From assembly GCA_002343505.1 (NCBI GenBank), contig DDQZ01000031.1:58907-122906 (forward strand): a DNA stretch of 64,000 bases, written 5' to 3'. The notes under the pieces were generated by a model, which worked only from the letters and a program-made list of their open reading frames with translations, was not told the origin of the DNA and searched no databases. Source of the DNA: Verrucomicrobiaceae bacterium UBA2429. Its GTDB lineage: Bacteria; Verrucomicrobiota; Verrucomicrobiia; Verrucomicrobiales; Verrucomicrobiaceae. The position numbers were made by a program, and so were the translations under genes. This document shows positions 8,507-17,208 of this stretch, piece by piece (position 1 is the first letter of the stretch; each line of letters opens with the position of its first letter).

Positions 8507-9943
8507 ATGATCAAGACCGCCTCCCTGCTTCTGCTGCTCTCCGCCACCCTCGCCACCCGCGCTGAATTCCGCGCGGGGGCCTACGCCCAGGACATCTCGC
8601 CCGTGAAATTCCCCGCGCCGGTGAACGGCAGCATGAGCGCGAACTTTGCCAGCGGCATCCACGACCCCATGCACGCGCGCTGCCTGGCGCTGCACGACGG
8701 CAAACGCGCGCTCGTCTTTGTCGTGGTGGATGCCTGCCTCATCCCGCGCGAGGTCTGCGAGGAGGCGAAGGACATCGCCTCGAAGGAGACCGGCATTCCG
8801 AAAGAGCACATGCTCATCTCCGCCACGCACACGCATTCCGCCGCCGCTTTGACGCCCGTCTTCCAGAGTGAAACTGACCCCGATTATGTAAGGACGGTGC
8901 CGCCGCTCATCGCCAGGGGCATCGCGCAGGCGGTGAAAAACCTGGAGCCTGCCGAGCTGGGCTGGGCCTTTGGCAGCGACCCCAGCCAGGTCTTCAACCG
9001 CCGCTGGCACATGAAGCCGGGCCAGTATTATGAGAACCCCTTCGGCATCACCACCGACCGCGCGCGCATGAATCCTGGCAACGTCAGCCGGGATGTGTCC
9101 GTGCCCACCGCGCCGGTGGATCAGGACGTGGCCGTGCTGGCGGTGCGCTCCGCCGCCGATCAGAGACCGCTGGGCCTGCTGGCGAATTACAGCCTCCACT
9201 ATGTGGGCGGGAACCCTGCCATCAGCGCGGACTATTTCGGCGCTTTCGCCGCCGAGGTCGGGCGCATGCTCAACGCGGGCGACGCGCGCTACGCGGACAA
9301 GCCCGCCTTTGTCGGCATCATGTCCAACGGCACCAGCGGTGACGTGAACAACGCCAACTACGGCCTGTCCATCCGCCACAAGCGCAATCCTGGAGAGCAA
9401 ATCCAGATCGTGGCGCGCAGCGTGGCGACGGCGGCATTGGAGGCGTATCAAGCCATCGCCTGGAAAAAGGACGTGACGCTCGACACCGAGGAGACCGAGC
9501 TGCATCTCGGTGTGCGCAAAGCCAGTGCGCAGGAGCTGGCGCAGGCGCGCGAATGGATGCAGACGATCCCGAAAGCCGCCAACGGCCAGTGGGCCGACCG
9601 CAAGGCCATATACGCGCGCGAGGCCGTGTTGCTGGCGGATTACCCGGACACGGTGCCGGTGAAGCTGCAAATGCACCGCATCAACGATCTCTCGGTGGGC
9701 GCCATCCCGTGCGAGGTCTTCGTGGAGATCGGCCTGCGGCTGAAGCGCGCCTCTCCCTTCACCCGCCACTTCACCATCTCCCTGGCGAATGGTTACAACG
9801 GCTACCTGCCCACCGGGGAGGCGCACGCCATGGGCGGCTATGAGACCTGGCGCGCGCGCAGCAGTTACCTGGAGGTGCCTGCGGCGGGAAAAATCACCGA
9901 GGCTCTGGAGCAGATGGCGGCCACGCTGGAGCGGCGGCGTTAA
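8507..9943 (+). CDS. secreted neutral/alkaline ceramidase-like protein
   Basis: This 478-aa protein resembles the N-terminal catalytic domain of neutral ceramidase as found in many Planctomycetes and Verrucomicrobia proteins. It has a signal peptide at residues 1-19. RAGAYAQDISPVKFPAPVNG, a DPMHARCLAL block and ISATHTHSAA (zinc-binding His) are typical. A second His region, LANYSLHYVGG, is followed by ISADYFGAFA and IMSNGTSGDVNN. The usual C-terminal Ig-like domain of eukaryotic ceramidases is missing. Real substrates of the bacterial family are mostly unknown, so the reaction (N-acyl sphingosine hydrolysis) is not assured. The gene is divergent from the sulfatase. CGCGCC precedes the ATG. 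Confidence 0.85.
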   Translation: MIKTASLLLLLSATLATRAEFRAGAYAQDISPVKFPAPVNGSMSANFASGIHDPMHARCLALHDGKRALVFVVVDACLIPREVCEEAKDIASKETGIPKEHMLISATHTHSAAALTPVFQSETDPDYVRTVPPLIARGIAQAVKNLEPAELGWAFGSDPSQVFNRRWHMKPGQYYENPFGITTDRARMNPGNVSRDVSVPTAPVDQDVAVLAVRSAADQRPLGLLANYSLHYVGGNPAISADYFGAFAAEVGRMLNAGDARYADKPAFVGIMSNGTSGDVNNANYGLSIRHKRNPGEQIQIVARSVATAALEAYQAIAWKKDVTLDTEETELHLGVRKASAQELAQAREWMQTIPKAANGQWADRKAIYAREAVLLADYPDTVPVKLQMHRINDLSVGAIPCEVFVEIGLRLKRASPFTRHFTISLANGYNGYLPTGEAHAMGGYETWRARSSYLEVPAAGKITEALEQMAATLERRR

Positions 9944-10251
9944 GCGCGCCTGCGGATGCGTGGAAGCGGCGTCCTGCCGTTGGCCTTTCCCCAGCAGCCG
10001 GAGCCCGGTTGCAAAAAAATCCGCGCAACCAGCGCGACTTGGCTTGAGGCAAAAAGCGTCGGGATGCCGCTTCAACTTCACACGTCACGTTTCCTTCTTG
10101 AAAGAGAGGGGGGAAAGTGAAAAAAATGTGGACTTAAGAGATGTTAATTATTATCATCTCGAAAATTTCCATTCGGAAAATGGAATTCTTGTTTTTATAG
10201 TTTCATGAAATAGTGTTGATCGTTGTTTGTTCTTAGCCGCCGCTCGCTCCC
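9944..10251. other. intergenic region with AT-rich leader
   Basis: The first half (9944-10080) is GC-rich with no visible element. From about 10081 to 10235 the sequence turns strongly AT-rich, unlike its surroundings. It contains a hairpin, AATTTCCATT paired with AATGGAATT, at about 10164-10188. This AT-rich block directly precedes the four-gene GTPase operon and is the likely site of its promoter, although no single -35/-10 pair stands out. Confidence 0.5.
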
Positions 10252-13020
10252 ATGGGTATCACACTACGCAGCATGTTTCCCGCAGGACCGGAGACCGCCG
10301 ATCCGGCAGCCGGAACCATGAACACCCCTTCGGCGGAGCCTTTTACCGCTCAATCCCCTTTTCAAGCGATGTCCGCCAGCTTCGCAGCGCCACCTCTGAA
10401 TGCCTCCTCATCACCAGGCCATGGCGCTCCCTTGTTCAAGGCGGTCCCTGGCGAGTCTTTTCAAGCCTCCCCCTTCAATCCCGCGCCCGCCACAGCAAGC
10501 GTGGCGCCGCTGACTGTGGGGGATCTGCTGCCGCAACTGCCGCCGGATGTGGCGCGCGTCACCGGCCTGCCGCCCGATCATCCAGTGGCCCTGCCGCAGG
10601 AGGTGCTTGAGAACGCCTTGAGCAGCGGAAAGCCCGAAGTGCCGATCTTCGAAGTCTGGCGGGTCTGCCCGGCGATGTTTCAGACCACCATCTCGCCGCA
10701 GGATCCGCGCCTCGTGCCCCTGCCTGCGGCGAAACTTCCGCGCCTCATCGCCATCACCCAGCCGGGCCAGGGCGCGCAGCCATTCTCGGAACCCGCATCG
10801 GCGCCCGCGCCAGCCTTCACGCCGGCGGCATCGCCGTTCACCGCGGCACCCGCTTCGCCCTTCACAGCGCAGGCAGCCGCGTCCGCCCCGGCAGTCTTTG
10901 GCCGGGAAAACGCGCCGCCTGCATCCCCGGCGGGCATTGCCCTGCCGCCGCGCCGCAACGGCCCGCCGCCGCCGCTGGTGGACGCCTCCGTGCCGGGACC
11001 GGCGGCGCTTTCCCTTCCAGGCAAGACCGGCGCGCCCAGTCCGGCGCCCGGAGGGCAGCCTTTTCCGGTCAGCCCCTTCTCGGCTGCGCGACCTGGCGGC
11101 GAAGACCCCGCCTCGCCACCGGCCCAGGCGCCGTCGTTCATGCCGCAGGCCGGCGCCTTCCAGGCGGCGCGGCCGCCGCAAGGGGACTTGGCTGCCCCAG
11201 TCGCACTCAAGCCTCCTGGAGACATGGGCGGCCTGTTTGCTCCAGCCGGGGAAACAAGCCTGCCCGCCATGCCCTCCGGGCCTTCGCCCGCGCCTGCGGG
11301 AGACTCGCCTTTCACCGCGCTATTTGGCCCGAAGGTCACGCCCACCGGCCAGCCCGCGCCAGATCCGCCCCGCCCCGGCCCGGCATTACACTCCTCCAAT
11401 GGCGGCGGCCAGGTGCGTTTGAGCGTGGCCGGGCTGCTGCGCGGCTACTCGGTGGCCGAGCTCGGCTTTGATCCGTTGATCGTGCCCGCCTGGATCATGA
11501 CCAGTCAGCCCGCGCATGAAGTGCGGCAATGGCTGGAGTTGCCGAGCCCGCAGACAAACCTCGGCGTGCTGGTGGACAACATCACCGACGTGGGTTTCCG
11601 CAATGTGCTGAACAACGCCCACCGGGAGTTCCAGGTGTTGCTGGCCAGGGAAGAACTCATGCGCGCCTTGCAGGGCGAGTCGCCACCCACTCTGCCATCG
11701 CTCGCCAGCCTGAAACCTGCTGCACCAGTCTTCCCCGCTCAGCCACCCTCCGGCAACGGCGGCACCAGCCCCTTCCAGGTCAGCCCCGCTCAGCCACCCT
11801 CCGGCAACGGCGGTGCCAGCTCTTTTCAGGTCAGCCCCGCGCAGCCACCCTCCGGCAACGGTGGTGCCAGCCCTTTTCAGGTCAGCCCCGCGCAGCCGCC
11901 CTCCGGCAATGGTGGTGCCAGCCCTTTTCAGGTTAGCCCAGCGCCAGCACCCGCTCCGCAGCCGGCACCGCGCGAGATCAAAGCGCCGGTTTTTCAGGTC
12001 ATGCCGCCTGCCGGCGCGCCTGCGGTGCAGGAACCCGCCGCGCCGCCGCCGTCTCCGGTGTTCGGGTCGCCTCCCGCGCAGACTCCATTTTCAGCGTCTC
12101 CGCCCGCATCTCCACCCGCCCAGCCGAGTCCCTTCATCGTGCAGCCTGCCCCGCCGCCAGGCGCGCCTGCGTTCGCTCAACAGGCGCCGGCGCCCGGTTT
12201 TGCGGCCGCTCCTGCCGCGCAAAATCATGCGCCTGGCTTGATCACACCCGACCCCGCGCGGCAGCCCGTCGCCCATGTTCCGGTGCCGCCGCAGGTCTTT
12301 CCTGTCAGTCCGGACTTCACCCCGGAGCGCGCCGGGTTTGGCAGCGCGGAACTGATGGCCGCCCCATCCGCTCCCGAGAGCAGGCCGCCCGTGCCCGTGC
12401 CGCAGCAGCAGCAGTTCACGCCGCCAGTGGAAAGACCGCCGCAGCAGATCGCGCCCGTCTTTCCCGCCATCGAGCCTGCTCCGCCGCCTGCCGCCCAGGC
12501 ATTCATCCCGCCGGTGATGCCAGCGCCACCGGCATCGTCAGCGCCGGCGTTCACACCCGCCGCCAGTCCGCCGCGCCCAGCTCACCAGGCCGCCCAGCCC
12601 GCGCTCGGCATTCAGGCGGCTGACAGCAGGCCGGACCAGATCATGCTGCGCGCCCTGCTCGGCACGGATGAGGAGCTGACTGCGCAGCGGGTGGTGGAAA
12701 TGACCTGCGCCCTGCCCGGCATCGCCGCCTGCGTCTGCCTGCGCGGGGAGCAGGCGCTTTCCCACATCGGCGCGCACAAGCCGCAGGCGCGCGAGTTCCA
12801 GAAGCAGGCCACCGGCCTTTCCCATCATCTGCGCAGCCTGGCCCCGCTCATCGGCATCGAGGGCGCGGAGACCTTCACCCTTACTTCCGGCGACCGCCTG
12901 ATGACCTTTTGCTTTCCGGAAAACATCATCTTCGGCATCCTGCACGACGCCGCTCCCTCCCTCGGATTGCGGGACAAGATCACCTTGATCGCGCGCGAGC
13001 TTTCACGGATGCTGCCCTGA
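10252..13020 (+). CDS. proline-rich scaffold with C-terminal Roadblock/LC7-like domain
   Basis: This 922-aa protein is mostly low-complexity Pro/Ala sequence with three folded islands. Residues about 86-170 (LTVGDLLPQLPPDVARV onward) and about 385-475 (VRLSVAGLLRGYSVAELGF onward) look like two diverged copies of an unnamed module of about 85 residues. The last 125 residues (from DQIMLRALLGTDEEL) look like a Roadblock/LC7 domain, the fold that regulates MglA GTPases. Between them, about 14 short SPF or PF motifs are scattered, including four tandem 17-aa repeats. The next gene encodes an MglA-type GTPase 15 bp downstream, so a partner or regulator role is inferred. No signal peptide is seen; it should be cytoplasmic. 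Confidence 0.8.
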   Translation: MGITLRSMFPAGPETADPAAGTMNTPSAEPFTAQSPFQAMSASFAAPPLNASSSPGHGAPLFKAVPGESFQASPFNPAPATASVAPLTVGDLLPQLPPDVARVTGLPPDHPVALPQEVLENALSSGKPEVPIFEVWRVCPAMFQTTISPQDPRLVPLPAAKLPRLIAITQPGQGAQPFSEPASAPAPAFTPAASPFTAAPASPFTAQAAASAPAVFGRENAPPASPAGIALPPRRNGPPPPLVDASVPGPAALSLPGKTGAPSPAPGGQPFPVSPFSAARPGGEDPASPPAQAPSFMPQAGAFQAARPPQGDLAAPVALKPPGDMGGLFAPAGETSLPAMPSGPSPAPAGDSPFTALFGPKVTPTGQPAPDPPRPGPALHSSNGGGQVRLSVAGLLRGYSVAELGFDPLIVPAWIMTSQPAHEVRQWLELPSPQTNLGVLVDNITDVGFRNVLNNAHREFQVLLAREELMRALQGESPPTLPSLASLKPAAPVFPAQPPSGNGGTSPFQVSPAQPPSGNGGASSFQVSPAQPPSGNGGASPFQVSPAQPPSGNGGASPFQVSPAPAPAPQPAPREIKAPVFQVMPPAGAPAVQEPAAPPPSPVFGSPPAQTPFSASPPASPPAQPSPFIVQPAPPPGAPAFAQQAPAPGFAAAPAAQNHAPGLITPDPARQPVAHVPVPPQVFPVSPDFTPERAGFGSAELMAAPSAPESRPPVPVPQQQQFTPPVERPPQQIAPVFPAIEPAPPPAAQAFIPPVMPAPPASSAPAFTPAASPPRPAHQAAQPALGIQAADSRPDQIMLRALLGTDEELTAQRVVEMTCALPGIAACVCLRGEQALSHIGAHKPQAREFQKQATGLSHHLRSLAPLIGIEGAETFTLTSGDRLMTFCFPENIIFGILHDAAPSLGLRDKITLIARELSRMLP
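11734..11937 (+). repeat. four tandem 51-bp in-frame repeats
   Basis: Four copies of a 51-bp unit encode a 17-aa repeat that begins PAQPPSGNGG and ends SPFQVS. The copies differ by a few silent or conservative changes. They lie in the disordered linker of the Roadblock scaffold. Copy number is likely to vary between strains. Confidence 0.9.
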
Positions 13021-13035
13021 ACCCGCCGCGCCGCC

Positions 13036-13662
13036 ATGCCCGTCCTCAACACCGAGCAAAAGACTGTCTCCTTCAAGATTGTCTATTGCGGCACGCACCT
13101 CAGCGGCAAGACGGCGAACCTCCAGCAGATCCACGCCAAGCTCGACCCCCAGGGCCGCAGCGACCTTGTCAGCCTCTCCACCGCGCGCGACCGCACCCTT
13201 TTCTTCGACTTCCTCAGCATCGAAAGCGCCGCCCTGCCCGGCTACAAGACCGCCTTCCAGCTCTACACCGTGCCCGGCCAGGTCACTTACAACGCCACCC
13301 TCCAGCTCGTGCTGCGCCAGGCCGACGGCGTCGTCTTCGTGGCCGACAGCCAGCTCGACCGCCAGCGCGACAACATCCAGGCCCTCCAGGCTCTCGACGC
13401 CAATCTCCGCCTCAACGGCCACTCCCTGGACCGCATCCCGCTCGTGCTGCAATACAACAAGCGCGACCTGCCCAACACCGCCCCGGTGGAATACCTCGAA
13501 TTCCTCCTCAACAACCGCCCCCGGCCCTGGCTCAGCTTCGAGGCGGAGGCGCGCGCGGGGAAAAACGTGCTGGCCACCCTCAACGCCATCTCCCAGGTCG
13601 TGCTCTCCAGCTTTCAAGCGCGCCAGGCCGGGCGCTTGCAGGCAGAGGCGGTGGCCGCATGA
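13036..13662 (+). CDS. MglA-type small Ras-like GTPase
   Basis: This 208-aa GTP-binding protein shows the MglA subfamily signs. The P-loop is GTHLSGKT (residues 19-26). Switch II reads YTVPGQV (77-83) in place of the usual DxxG, as in MglA. The guanine-specificity motif is NKRDLP (141-146). MglA proteins act as cytoplasmic polarity switches for motility machines and pili, controlled by Roadblock proteins (MglB) as GTPase-activating partners. Here the gene is sandwiched between two genes with Roadblock-like domains. It is followed 9 bp later by the second. CGCCGCC precedes the ATG and there is no Shine-Dalgarno sequence. Confidence 0.92.
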   Translation: MPVLNTEQKTVSFKIVYCGTHLSGKTANLQQIHAKLDPQGRSDLVSLSTARDRTLFFDFLSIESAALPGYKTAFQLYTVPGQVTYNATLQLVLRQADGVVFVADSQLDRQRDNIQALQALDANLRLNGHSLDRIPLVLQYNKRDLPNTAPVEYLEFLLNNRPRPWLSFEAEARAGKNVLATLNAISQVVLSSFQARQAGRLQAEAVAA

Positions 13663-13671
13663 GCGCCGCGT

Positions 13672-14142
13672 TTGTTTTCAAATGGCGTCACCACGCTGAC
13701 GCACTATCATGACCGCGTCCGGCTCGTGCCGGAAACACCCATCCCCAGCCCCGACCGAGTGACCGCCGCCCTCATCCAGCCTGATGGACATTTCCAGCTT
13801 CTCTGCGGAGAGGCCGCCGCCGACACCGCCTGCGTCGCCGCGCTCGCCCACGCCGTGCGCGCGGCGGGGGCGGAGCTGGTGCTGCGGCTCGGCGGCGGCG
13901 GCACGCAGGCCATCTCCCTCCACGGCGGCGCGCGCGGCATCAGCCTCTTCGCCGCGCCGGATGACGCCCTGCTGCTGCTGGCCCATCCGGTGGACACCTC
14001 CCCCGCCACTCTTCAGGATTGGGCGCGCGAGCTGCTCGCCTCCGCAGGTCCGGCCACTGCCGCCACCCAGCCTGATGCTCCCGTGGCCCGCGGCACCGGC
14101 GTCGTCAGCCTTTCCGACGCGCTCAATGTCTCAGCGCCCTGA
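13672..14142 (+). CDS. small Roadblock/LC7-like protein
   Basis: This 156-aa protein starts at TTG, 9 bp after the GTPase stop in the same frame; no ATG is available. Residues about 30-125 alternate strand and helix as in the Roadblock fold: VTAALIQPDGHFQLL (hairpin), ACVAALAHAVRAAGAELVL (helix), AISLHGG and ALLLLAHPV (strands), then an amphipathic helix. The match is by pattern, not by an exact motif. The position next to an MglA-type GTPase strengthens the call. Its stop overlaps the start of the following glycosyltransferase by one base (TGATG), so the two are probably translationally coupled. Confidence 0.62.
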   Translation: MFSNGVTTLTHYHDRVRLVPETPIPSPDRVTAALIQPDGHFQLLCGEAAADTACVAALAHAVRAAGAELVLRLGGGGTQAISLHGGARGISLFAAPDDALLLLAHPVDTSPATLQDWARELLASAGPATAATQPDAPVARGTGVVSLSDALNVSAP

Positions 14143-15236
14143 TGAATCTGGCCCTCATCCGCAGGCACTTCGCCGCCACCGGGGGCGCGGAGCTTTACCT
14201 CCAGCGCCTCATCGCCGCGCTCGCCGAGGCCGGGCATGAGACGCACCTCTATGCCGAGGCTTGGAAAGGCGCGCCGCAGGGCGTGACGCTGCATCAGGTT
14301 CCCGTGCGCGCCACCCGCGCCAGCCGCCCTCCTCGCTTCGCGGAGGCGGTGGCCGGGCAGTTGCGCGGCGCGCGTCATGACATTGTGCTGAGCCTGGAGC
14401 GCACCGTCTCGCAGGATGTCTATCGCGCCGGGGACGGCGTCCACGCCGTCTGGCTGGAGCAAAGAAAACGTTACGCGCCCTGGTGGCGGCGCTGGCTCAT
14501 CGGGCGCGGCGCCTTCCACCGCAACATGCTGGCGCTGGAGAAGCGCGTCTTCGATCCCGCCGTCACGCGCCATGTCATCGCGAACTCCGAAATGGTGCGC
14601 CAGGAGATCCTCGAGCGCTTCCCTTTTCCGGCGGAGCGCGTCCACCTCGTGCGCAACGGCATCCACACCGCGCGCTTCCAGACCGGGGAGCGCGCGGCCG
14701 CGCGCCGCAGCCTGGGACTCGAGCCCGGTCACTACGCGCTGCTTTTTGCCGGCTCGGGCTGGGAGCGCAAAGGGCTGCGCTTTCTGCTCGCCCTCATGCG
14801 CCGGCTGGAAAAGTCCGCGCCGCATGTCCGCCTCGTCGTCGCCGGCAAAGGCCGCCTCCTGCGCCCGCCGCCGCGCAACGTCATCCTGGCCGGGCCGATG
14901 CCGCGCGTGGAGGATGCCTATGCGGCGGCGGACCTCTTCACCTTCCTGCCCGTCTATGAGCCGGGTTCGAACGTCGTCCTCGAGGCGCTCGCCTCCGGCC
15001 TGCCCGTCATCACCAGCCGCTTCAATGGCGCCGCCGAGTGGGTGGTCGAGGGTGAAAACGGCCATGTCCTCGCCGATCCCGCCGACACCGCCGGGCTGGA
15101 GGCAGCCGTGCGCCACTGGATGGCCCGCCCCGGCGCGCGGCCTGTCAGCGCGCCCTTCCCCCTGGAGCTGGAAGCCAATGTGCGCGGCACGCTCGAGGTG
15201 CTGGAGCGCGCCTTCGAGGAGAAGCGCGCGGGTTGA
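14142..15236 (+). CDS. GT4-family glycosyltransferase, WaaG-like
   Basis: This 364-aa GT-B enzyme resembles the LPS core glucosyltransferase WaaG/RfaG. The N-terminal acceptor domain begins LIRRHFAATGGAELYLQRLI. The donor domain contains the FAGSGWERKGL loop and the EX7E-type motif YEPGSNVVLEALASGLPVIT near residue 275. It should transfer a sugar from a nucleotide donor to a lipid or core acceptor at the cytoplasmic face of the inner membrane. It overlaps the small Roadblock-like gene by one base and ends the GTPase operon, linking surface glycan synthesis to a polarity GTPase. Confidence 0.88.
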   Translation: MNLALIRRHFAATGGAELYLQRLIAALAEAGHETHLYAEAWKGAPQGVTLHQVPVRATRASRPPRFAEAVAGQLRGARHDIVLSLERTVSQDVYRAGDGVHAVWLEQRKRYAPWWRRWLIGRGAFHRNMLALEKRVFDPAVTRHVIANSEMVRQEILERFPFPAERVHLVRNGIHTARFQTGERAAARRSLGLEPGHYALLFAGSGWERKGLRFLLALMRRLEKSAPHVRLVVAGKGRLLRPPPRNVILAGPMPRVEDAYAAADLFTFLPVYEPGSNVVLEALASGLPVITSRFNGAAEWVVEGENGHVLADPADTAGLEAAVRHWMARPGARPVSAPFPLELEANVRGTLEVLERAFEEKRAG

Positions 15237-15268
15237 GGCGCGCGCCCGATCCGCGCGGCGCCCACCCC

Positions 15269-15709
15269 TCACCCCGCGATCTCGAAGACCGCCTCCACCT
15301 CCACCGCCGCGCCGGTCGGGAGCTGGGCAAAGCCGAGCGCGCTGCGGGCGTGGTAGCCGTCACCGTCCTTGCCGAAGATGACGTGCAGCAAATCCGACGC
15401 GCCATTGATCACGAGATGCTGGTCCGAGAAGTCGAGCGTGCTGTTCACGCAGCCCAGCACCTTGATCACGCGCAGCCCGTCCAGCGTGCCGTGGGTGTTC
15501 CAGACCGACTTGAGGATTTTCTCCGCGCAGTTGCGCGCCGCGCGGTAGCCCTCGTCCACCGTCAAGCCCGCGCCCAGCTTGCCCTTCAGATCGCTCACAT
15601 GGCCGGAGGTGATGAGCTGGTTCCCGGATTTGATGCAGAGGTTCAGGTAGCCGGGAGTCTGCTTTTCAAAGACGATTCCCTGGGCTTCGGCGTTTTTCTG
15701 GTAGGACAT
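15269..15709 (-). CDS. RidA/YjgF/Rid-family protein
   Basis: This 146-aa protein is a RidA-superfamily member, which hydrolyses reactive enamine or imine intermediates released by pyridoxal-phosphate enzymes. LNLCIKSGNQLITSGHVS near residue 21 and the C-terminal ARSALGFAQLPTGAAVEVEAVFEI are typical. The catalytic Arg of active RidA is found here as the Arg of HARSALG. Length fits the longer Rid subgroups. It is transcribed toward the glycosyltransferase with a 32-bp convergent gap. It is probably cytoplasmic. Confidence 0.9.
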   Translation of the reverse strand: MSYQKNAEAQGIVFEKQTPGYLNLCIKSGNQLITSGHVSDLKGKLGAGLTVDEGYRAARNCAEKILKSVWNTHGTLDGLRVIKVLGCVNSTLDFSDQHLVINGASDLLHVIFGKDGDGYHARSALGFAQLPTGAAVEVEAVFEIAG

Positions 15710-15832
15710 GGCGGGGTGTTGGGTGGGTGAGGATTGAGGGGTTAAAAGACGCCGGCAGGGCGGCCTTGCTTGCCTGAATGGCGGGTTTTGTGAGACGGAA
15801 AGGCCGCCGCATGATCCGGCGCGCCCCCGCCC
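15710..15832. other. intergenic spacer with a 9-bp inverted repeat
   Basis: GGCGGCCTT (15759-15767) and AAGGCCGCC (15800-15808) are perfectly complementary with a 32-bp loop. The region separates two minus-strand genes and should hold the ridA-like promoter and the end of the DUF1015 transcript. No firm promoter is visible. Confidence 0.3.
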
Positions 15833-17062
15833 TCAAAACGTGTGGATGAAAAGTCCCGAGCGCAGCTTCGGCTCGAACCAGGTGCTCTTCGGCGGCATGA
15901 TCTCGCCCGCGTCGGCGATGTCCATGAGCTGGTCCACGGTGACGGGATACATGCTGAAAGCCACGGCATGCGCTCCACTGTCCACCAGCCGCTCCAGCTC
16001 CGCCGTGCCGCGGATGCCGCCGATGAAGTCCACGCGCTTGCTGGTGCGCGGGTCGTCAATGCCGAGCACGGGCCGCAGCAGGCGGTCCTGCAGGATGCTG
16101 ACATCCAGCACCCCGACCGGGTTGGCGTCCGGCTCCGGCTGCCACTCCAGCAGATGCCATTTGCCGCCCAGGTACATGCAGCACTGGCCGGGCTTGGCGG
16201 GGGCTTTTTCCTCCGCGGGGCTGACTTTGAAAATGCCCGCCACCTCGTCGAGGAAGGCCTCCGGGCTGCGGCCGTTGAGATCCCTCACCACGCGGTTGTA
16301 GGGCAGGATGTTCAGCTCGTTGCCGGGGAAAAGCACGCAGAGGAACCAGTTGTAATCCTCCGTGCCGTTGTGCTCGTGGTTCGAGGAGCGGCGCTGGCGG
16401 CTCACGCGCCAGGCGCTGGCGGCGCGGTGGTGCCCGTCGGCCACATAAGCGGCGGGCACATGGGAGGCGAATGCCTCCTCCAGTTCGGCGCTCGCGCACA
16501 CCGGCAGAGGCCACACCTCATGGCGCACGCCGTCGGGCGCGGTGAAGTCATGCAGCGGCGCGTGCCCTGCCATGTGGGCGGCGATGGAGCGGTCTATCGC
16601 CGGATGGCCGCGGTAGGTGAGGAAAATGGGGCCGGTGTTCGCGCTCAGGGTGTCCACCAGGCGCGTGCGGTCGTCCTCCTTGTCCTGGCGCGTCTTCTCA
16701 TGCTTCTTGATGAGGTTGCCCTCATAATCCCCGGTGTGGCAGACGCCGACGAGGCCCGTCTGGCTGTGGCTGCCGATGGTCTGGCGGTAAAGGTAAAGGC
16801 AGGGCCTCTCCTCGCGCACGAGCACGCCATCCGCCTGCAGCCTCTCGAAGTTCTCCAGCGCCTTCGCATACACCTCGGCGGAGTAGGGGTCCGTCTCCGG
16901 CGGCAGGTCTATCTCCGCGCGGTCCACATGCAGCAGGCTCAAGGGATTGTCATGGGCCAGGGAGTATGCCTCCTCGCGGTTGACGACATCATACGGCACC
17001 GCAGCCACGGCGGCGGCGTGTTGCGGGGCTGGGACGAGACCTTGGAAGGAGCGGAGGCGCAT
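15833..17062 (-). CDS. DUF1015 family protein
   Basis: This 409-aa protein belongs to the conserved DUF1015 family. It starts MRLRSFQGLVPAPQHAA, then AVPYDVVNREEA and PLSLLHVDRAEIDLP, which is the typical N-terminus. Later blocks are KKHEKTRQDKEDDR, YVADGHHRAASAW near residue 210 and VDFIGGIRG near residue 335. The ADGHHR block is the most conserved and is probably catalytic or phosphate-binding. A GTG at 17080 would add six residues; ATG 17062 fits the family better. A role in amino-acid or cofactor metabolism is often suggested for the family but nothing here proves it. Confidence 0.9.
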   Translation of the reverse strand: MRLRSFQGLVPAPQHAAAVAAVPYDVVNREEAYSLAHDNPLSLLHVDRAEIDLPPETDPYSAEVYAKALENFERLQADGVLVREERPCLYLYRQTIGSHSQTGLVGVCHTGDYEGNLIKKHEKTRQDKEDDRTRLVDTLSANTGPIFLTYRGHPAIDRSIAAHMAGHAPLHDFTAPDGVRHEVWPLPVCASAELEEAFASHVPAAYVADGHHRAASAWRVSRQRRSSNHEHNGTEDYNWFLCVLFPGNELNILPYNRVVRDLNGRSPEAFLDEVAGIFKVSPAEEKAPAKPGQCCMYLGGKWHLLEWQPEPDANPVGVLDVSILQDRLLRPVLGIDDPRTSKRVDFIGGIRGTAELERLVDSGAHAVAFSMYPVTVDQLMDIADAGEIMPPKSTWFEPKLRSGLFIHTF

Positions 17063-17070
17063 GGGGCGCG

Positions 17071-17099
17071 CATCCTTCACGGGCGCGCCGGGAAGTCAA
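17071..17099 (-). promoter_or_regulatory. putative promoter of the DUF1015 gene
   Basis: On the minus strand TTGACT (17099-17094), a 17-nt spacer and AGGATG (17076-17071) lie 8 nt before ATG 17062. The bases just before the -35 (GGCG) match the two promoters at 3.2 and 4.7 kb. The -10 is poor, so support is modest. Confidence 0.4.
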
Positions 17100-17208
17100 C
17101 GCCCCCGGCCTGATTTTCTCGTTGGAAGCGGGCTGGTTGAAGGGTGATGGATGCTGGCCGATAGGCGGTGGCCCACCGCTGCCAGCCCGCCGCCCACCGT
17201 CCTCCCCC

